From: Rheinheimera oceanensis
GTDB taxonomy: Bacteria > Pseudomonadota > Gammaproteobacteria > Enterobacterales > Alteromonadaceae
Direction of reading: 5' to 3'
Assembly: GCF_018831085.1 (NCBI RefSeq)
Contig: NZ_JAGPNM010000002.1
Span: 423,575-487,574, forward strand
DNA length: 64,000 nucleotides
Shown here: positions 63,999-64,000 of the stretch, piece by piece
Numbering within the stretch: the first letter of the stretch is position 1
Layout: each line of letters begins with the position of its first letter
Program-made: the position numbers and the translations under genes
Notes under the pieces: generated by a model
Database searches by the model: none
Seen by the model: only the letters and a program-made list of their open reading frames with translations
Told to the model about the DNA's origin: nothing

Positions 63999-64000
63999 AA
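63407..64000. repeat. Long direct repeat, right copy (runs off the window)
   Basis: It shows no visible mismatch to 61180-61773 over at least 594 bp. The offset is 2227 bp, and the right boundary is beyond the window. Confidence 0.95.

Overview
The window looks like chromosomal DNA of a free-living, respiring gammaproteobacterium. The gene set (AcnB next to YacL, GlnK-AmtB, cytochrome bd with CydX and CydDC, many TonB-dependent receptors, a DUF3612 regulator, an exosortase-type surface protein) and moderate GC resemble the Rheinheimera/Alishewanella group. That placement is inference; no rRNA or tRNA is present to confirm it.

Layout. 0-10 kb: a LysE-MocR-TetR run, a secreted di-heme lipoprotein fused to a discoidin domain, a small decayed gene, a divergent LysR/ene-reductase pair, an EF-hand protein and a small membrane protein. 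10-15.5 kb: anmK, a divergent TonB-dependent receptor and an RpiR/MurR-type regulator, read as an amino-sugar or peptidoglycan-recycling locus. 15.5-21.8 kb: cydA-cydB-cydX-cydD-cydC in one run, including a 37-residue cydX. 21.8-37.7 kb: ten same-strand genes forming a galactoside uptake and breakdown locus (TonB receptor, SDR, GH2, galT, galK, galM, Na+/sugar symporter, GH5-like hydrolase, MFS transporter, LacI regulator). Two near-identical LacI-type operators and a terminator-like leader hairpin precede its first gene. galE is not in the window. 38-47 kb: an exosortase-dependent surface protein, glnK-amtB, yacL, acnB and an M13 peptidase, with several large palindromic intergenic elements. 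47-56 kb: a DUF2157/DUF4401/GDYXXLXY membrane operon, a DUF3612 regulator divergent from a stand-alone malate synthase G domain, small lipoproteins, a YgjP-like protease, an outer-membrane-type protein and Rof.

56.2-64 kb is accessory in character. It holds a parDE locus whose toxin is truncated and whose antitoxin start codon appears to be ATA, a two-gene unit resembling a membrane-active effector with its immunity protein, a frameshifted gene, a YbjQ/YbjQ/M48 cluster, ccdAB with a 19-bp palindromic operator, and a NERD-domain gene. The first 594 bp of the NERD locus recur without any visible mismatch 2227 bp further on and run off the window end. Between the two copies lies a cassette of three unrecognised genes. 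This duplicated region is the best candidate for something undescribed.

Functional assignments come from motifs visible in the translations and from family knowledge; no database search was possible.
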